A stretch of DNA of 64,000 bases from Nonomuraea gerenzanensis (GTDB taxonomy: Bacteria > Actinomycetota > Actinomycetes > Streptosporangiales > Streptosporangiaceae): NCBI RefSeq assembly GCF_020215645.1, contig NZ_CP084058.1, positions 6,200,001 to 6,264,000 on the forward strand. The letters are read 5' to 3'. The notes below the pieces were generated by a model. The model ran no database searches, was not told the origin of the DNA, and saw nothing but the letters and a program-made list of their open reading frames with translations. Numbering within the stretch: position 1 is the stretch's first letter; the number at the start of each line of letters is the position of its first letter. A program made the translations under genes and the position numbers. This document shows, piece by piece, positions 61,601-64,000 of this stretch.

Positions 61601-64000
61601 CACGGCATACCGGGAGCCGACCTGGATGGTCGTGGCGTTGGAGACGGTCCTGCTGAAGGCGGGCAGCTCGTCGGTCTCCTGCGTCTCGGGGGCGAGCAGC
61701 GCGGCGACGCCGCCGGTCAGCAGCTTCTCGTTGAGCCGGTAGGCGGTGGCCGAGGTCAGCCGGACCACCTCGTACGGCAGGCCGGCGTACTCGAACGGGC
61801 GCTGGACGGCCACCTGGGAGGGGTAGGTGGCGTAGTGGCGGTTCAGGAACACGTACAGGTTGTCGGCGGTGTCCAGCACGCCGGTGAAGTCGCGGGCGAA
61901 CCAGGACGTCAGGCCGCCCCAGTTGCCGGCGATCGGCTGCCACGTCAGCACGGGGCTGGTGGTCAGGCCGGTGGTCGGCTCCGTGCCCTCCGGCAGGATC
62001 GCGTAGTCGGGACCGCTGAAGAGGTAGCGCCGGCCGCCGCGCCTGAACACCGCCTTGACCTCGCGTGCCAGCTTCAGCGGGTAGCCGTCGTCGAGGTGAC
62101 GGCCGGGCAGCCCGTCCCGCAGGGTGTAGCGGTACAGCTCCAGCTTGCGGGTCAGGTACAGCTTGTCCCCGTCCACGTACGCGGCGTCCACGCCCTCGTC
62201 GGTGACGATGGCGGTGCGGACGAGACCCAGCTCCCTGGAGTCGCGGACCTGCGGGGCCGACTCCCCCTTCAGGTAGGTGCAGGTGGCCGCGGTGTTGTCG
62301 AAGAAGTGGTGGCCGTTGTCGTGGGCGAGCACCGCGTGCACGGGCCCCCGCTTCGGCATGCCCGCCACGTCCCCCAGGGTGTGCTCCACCGGGTCGCCGG
62401 TGCCGAGCACGTAGTACTTGTCCCCGGAGAAGAGCAGCACGTCGTCGCCGAAGGCGGCGATCCCGTCAGGCCGCACGCCGGCGGGCAGCTTCCAGCGGCC
62501 GGCCAGGTCGTGCTCGGTGAGGTCCGGCAGCTCGACGTACGTGCCGCGGGCCAGGGAGACGAGCACGGTCTTGCCCTGGTGGGTGAAGGCCGCGTCCACC
62601 TTCGGCCAGGCGGGCAGGTCGTCGCCGTTGGCCGCGATCTGCTGGGGGTAGCCGCTGTCGAGCCTGCCCAGCACGTTGTCGGCGCGGGTGTAGCGGTAGT
62701 ACTCCGCGCCGGAGAAGACGTAGGTGACGACCCGGTTGCTGGTGCGCACCGTGCAGGCCGCGTCCACGGCGCCCCGCTCCAGCAGGCCGGTGCGGACGAT
62801 GCCCCAGCGGCGCGCGATCGGCTCCACCGGGTCCTCGGCCGGGTCCTGCTCGGCGGGGGACGAGACGTACCCCTTGCCGGAGAAGTAGTGGCGCAGCCGG
62901 TCCTCGGTGGGCAGCTCGACGGCGGCGTCGATGCGCGCCCACGACTTGGGCAGGTGCGCCTTGCCGTCGGCGCGCAGGATCGGCACCTCGAAGCTGTCGT
63001 CCGGGGTGACCCGCCGGCACAGGAAGCTGCCGCCCTTGTGGTCCACGCTCAGCCAGGGCCCGTCGGTGGTGCCGGCGGGCATGTTGAAGGGCACGGCGGC
63101 GCTCTCGTCCACCGGCTCCTGGAAGATCGTGTCCAGCCGCGCGGTGGCGGCCGGGCCGCGTACGCCGGTGGTCTCGACCACGTACAGCTCAGGGGTGAGC
63201 GCGTACGCGGGGGGCTCCGGGTCGTCCGGTTCGTACGTGCACGTCACGACGATCGAGTCGTGCGCGTCCTGCGTCCCGTCCGGCATCACCCGCGAGGCCC
63301 GCACGTACAGCTCGGCGTCCGTGATCGGCTCGCGCTGCCCGGGGGTGGTGGCCAGCAGCTGGGCCGGGCTCCACTCGCCGTTCAGGTTGAGGAAGGAGTA
63401 GAGGATCCTGACCCGGTGCTCCGGCGGCGTGGCCGAGACCGTCTGGCTGCCTGCGGCGGTGCCGGGCGTCGTGGTGATCGTGGTGCCGGCGGCGTCGGCG
63501 GGCGCGACCTTCTCCACGACCGCCCAGAACACGAAGATCCGGCCGAAGGCGTGCACGGGGTGCACCCGCTCGGCGTCGATCTGGGCGTCCACCTTGAGCC
63601 AGGGCTCCCAGGTGGCCGACAGGCCGTCGCCGTCCCTGAACTCGGCGCGGCGGTAGTAGTGGCGGCGCGGCTCGGTCCTGGTCCGGCCGAACAGCACCAG
63701 CCGCCGGGTGTCCTGCTCCGCCTCGTCGGGCCGGTAGACGTAGCCACCGGCGATGGCCAGCCGCGACACCTCGGTGTACTCGTCCAGGTAGCGCTTGTAG
63801 GCGCGCTGCACGGTGTCGGGGGTGATCTCGCCGCGCAGCAGGTCGGCCTCCAGCTCGCGGAACGCCGGGGTCTTGGTGTCGCGCAGCTCGGGCCGCACGT
63901 AGTTCTCCGGGTAGAGGAAGACCTTCCGGTTGGCCTCCCAGATCCGGTAGGCGGACATCCACTCCCACCAGGCGCGCAGCCGTTCCCTGACGGTCTCGTC
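58685..64000 (-). CDS. Tc-toxin TcA-type subunit, C-terminal part
   Basis: At least 1771 residues; the 5' end lies beyond 64000 (the frame is open through DETVRERLRAWWEW before ATG 63958). YRIWEANRKVFLYPENYVRP is the near-invariant TcA signature. A neuraminidase-like region follows, then a hemopexin-like propeller at about 62770-61980 (DAACTVRTSNRVVTYVFSGA, YYRYTRADNV, AVFRRGGRRYLFSGPDY). Long helices near 60480-59850 form the shaft/channel, and the TcB-binding end includes FDRDFPGHYRRQIKTVSLAF and YLPFEGTGAVSTWRLELSG. TcA pentamers bind cells and inject cargo delivered by TcB-TcC. No TcB/TcC gene is in view. Probably one operon with the deaminase-like gene. Confidence 0.93.
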   Translation of the reverse strand, partial: DETVRERLRAWWEWMSAYRIWEANRKVFLYPENYVRPELRDTKTPAFRELEADLLRGEITPDTVQRAYKRYLDEYTEVSRLAIAGGYVYRPDEAEQDTRRLVLFGRTRTEPRRHYYRRAEFRDGDGLSATWEPWLKVDAQIDAERVHPVHAFGRIFVFWAVVEKVAPADAAGTTITTTPGTAAGSQTVSATPPEHRVRILYSFLNLNGEWSPAQLLATTPGQREPITDAELYVRASRVMPDGTQDAHDSIVVTCTYEPDDPEPPAYALTPELYVVETTGVRGPAATARLDTIFQEPVDESAAVPFNMPAGTTDGPWLSVDHKGGSFLCRRVTPDDSFEVPILRADGKAHLPKSWARIDAAVELPTEDRLRHYFSGKGYVSSPAEQDPAEDPVEPIARRWGIVRTGLLERGAVDAACTVRTSNRVVTYVFSGAEYYRYTRADNVLGRLDSGYPQQIAANGDDLPAWPKVDAAFTHQGKTVLVSLARGTYVELPDLTEHDLAGRWKLPAGVRPDGIAAFGDDVLLFSGDKYYVLGTGDPVEHTLGDVAGMPKRGPVHAVLAHDNGHHFFDNTAATCTYLKGESAPQVRDSRELGLVRTAIVTDEGVDAAYVDGDKLYLTRKLELYRYTLRDGLPGRHLDDGYPLKLAREVKAVFRRGGRRYLFSGPDYAILPEGTEPTTGLTTSPVLTWQPIAGNWGGLTSWFARDFTGVLDTADNLYVFLNRHYATYPSQVAVQRPFEYAGLPYEVVRLTSATAYRLNEKLLTGGVAALLAPETQETDELPAFSRTVSNATTIQVGSRYAVTEMPTSSHLDFPSANGGYYWEIFFHAPLLIARALNGAQRFKDARTWYEYVFDPTEPVAYWRFLPFLALDVRALAANCAADLAGLRRLGVGLTDLANLLEPVLERLTELAAAFQNRTLTSEDLSDLAGLAAVDFAPAFDAVTGAGNPEAGAVLRGLRERTAMIGGLRRQYDLMGDHGRQLDAYRDDPFDPHAIAELRPAAYRRAVVMAYIDNLLDWGDLLFRQYTAESVDEARMIYIHAYDLLGERPGGLGLRPLSAARRAAEVTAGGQLLTGPGAVHQGVGDPYFHIPDNALFADYWNRVEDRLRKIRQSLTIMGVSRPIPLFEPPADPMELVRGVASGAGVEPVAAAQAAAVPQHRFWFLFRRAQELVDKLRQFGGDLLGALDRRDTEELTLLQHRQEAVILAMTRGVKEAQVRVATAGLREAQAGRDAITARARHYEQLIADGLSALQLDQLRVMQDAANSHLAAAGLKIGAAVAYAAPQILAGPFIMGTEFGGKQLGAALDKGAEISESLGEGFSMLGELIGVRVENERSTEDWRFQLDVARQDLLQADQQVAGAENALALARRELEVLHQEITHQEAVAAFVRGRFAGADLYAWMADRLAGLYFQAYGMAHDLARAAERAYQFERGADGASFIRPAYWDSRRAGLLAGESLGLDLERLAQAYVEADGRDLEIVKRVPLTELDPVALLTLKNTGTCHFALSEAMFDRDFPGHYRRQIKTVSLAFEGPDGRLTPNATLTQLGHQTVLAADAKAVKHLLEPKGAAPGTVRADWRAGQRIALSHVGEGEDGSGLFEVRYEDDRYLPFEGTGAVSTWRLELSGRPPADLREVVLTVKYAARHGGDPFASAVKGLLKPFAAARFIDVARDFPEQWAEFQAAGGALALPVDAALFPGMNGGQITGVRAAFEGDGEGGSAVRVTLAAGSRAFGLDDGAYVTTPGLTAGDWVLEVDGDASGLRNVGLVLTYKSNVR

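Overview
High-GC (about 70%), gene-dense actinomycete DNA. SARP, ECF41, CGNR, mycothiol-type and Tat-secreted proteins, GTG starts, leaderless-looking starts and NarL-type two-component pairs are all typical of Streptomyces/Streptosporangiales. Nonomuraea-like genera are plausible, but the sequence alone does not fix the genus. No rRNA, tRNA, CRISPR array or intact insertion sequence was seen.

Layout. 1-4481: a sugar ABC-import operon (lipoprotein, two permeases, enolase-superfamily enzyme running off the left edge) with a divergent GntR regulator. 4482-6039: a graveyard of a polyketide ketoreductase fragment, a dehydrogenase fragment and an N-terminally truncated P450. 6122-9309: two secreted cell-wall-type proteins carrying a nearly identical duplicated FG-GAP tail and terminator, plus a 40-aa secreted peptide, all downstream of a 1032-aa SARP/NB-ARC/TPR regulator. 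12772-20245: secreted TIM-barrel-like protein, MFS exporter with CGNR regulator, serine hydrolase with MerR regulator, a catalytically gutted esterase and an ArsR regulator. 20874-33353: small zinc-ribbon protein, hydrolase/NarL two-component operon, FrnE oxidoreductase, frameshifted kinase-like gene, PAS/GAF/SpoIIE phosphatase, hydrolase with GbsR/MarR regulator, YciI protein, membrane protein and an OmpR-type two-component pair. 33418-36767: a divergent ABC-2 exporter, one permease with a large extracellular insert, and a 50-bp triplication that creates two 17-codon ORFs.

36770-49575: remnants of a divergent TetR/monooxygenase pair fused by deletion; a trypsin-like protease fused to a DNA/RNA nonspecific endonuclease; a Tat-secreted protein; then an EF-hand protein, a 2500-aa single-module highly reducing type I PKS (KS-AT-DH-cMT-ER-KR-ACP) and a free-standing thioester reductase that overlaps it. 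These last three probably make a methylated reduced polyketide released as an aldehyde or alcohol. 49618-54019: TetR with a mycothiol-type enzyme, then an ECF41 sigma factor divergent from a carboxymuconolactone decarboxylase-like / NmrA-like / isochorismatase-like operon. 54156-56744: secreted hydrolase, VOC protein, AraC regulator.

56763-64000 holds the most striking system. The C-terminal part of a Tc-toxin TcA subunit, with a hemopexin-like propeller, is followed after 14 bp by a 635-aa protein. That protein has a eukaryotic-type F-box-like segment, an HxE...CxxC deaminase-like core resembling the OTT_1508 toxin family, two basic nuclear-localisation-like clusters and an acidic tail. I infer an injected, nucleus-directed effector paired with a TcA injector, acting on eukaryotic hosts or predators.
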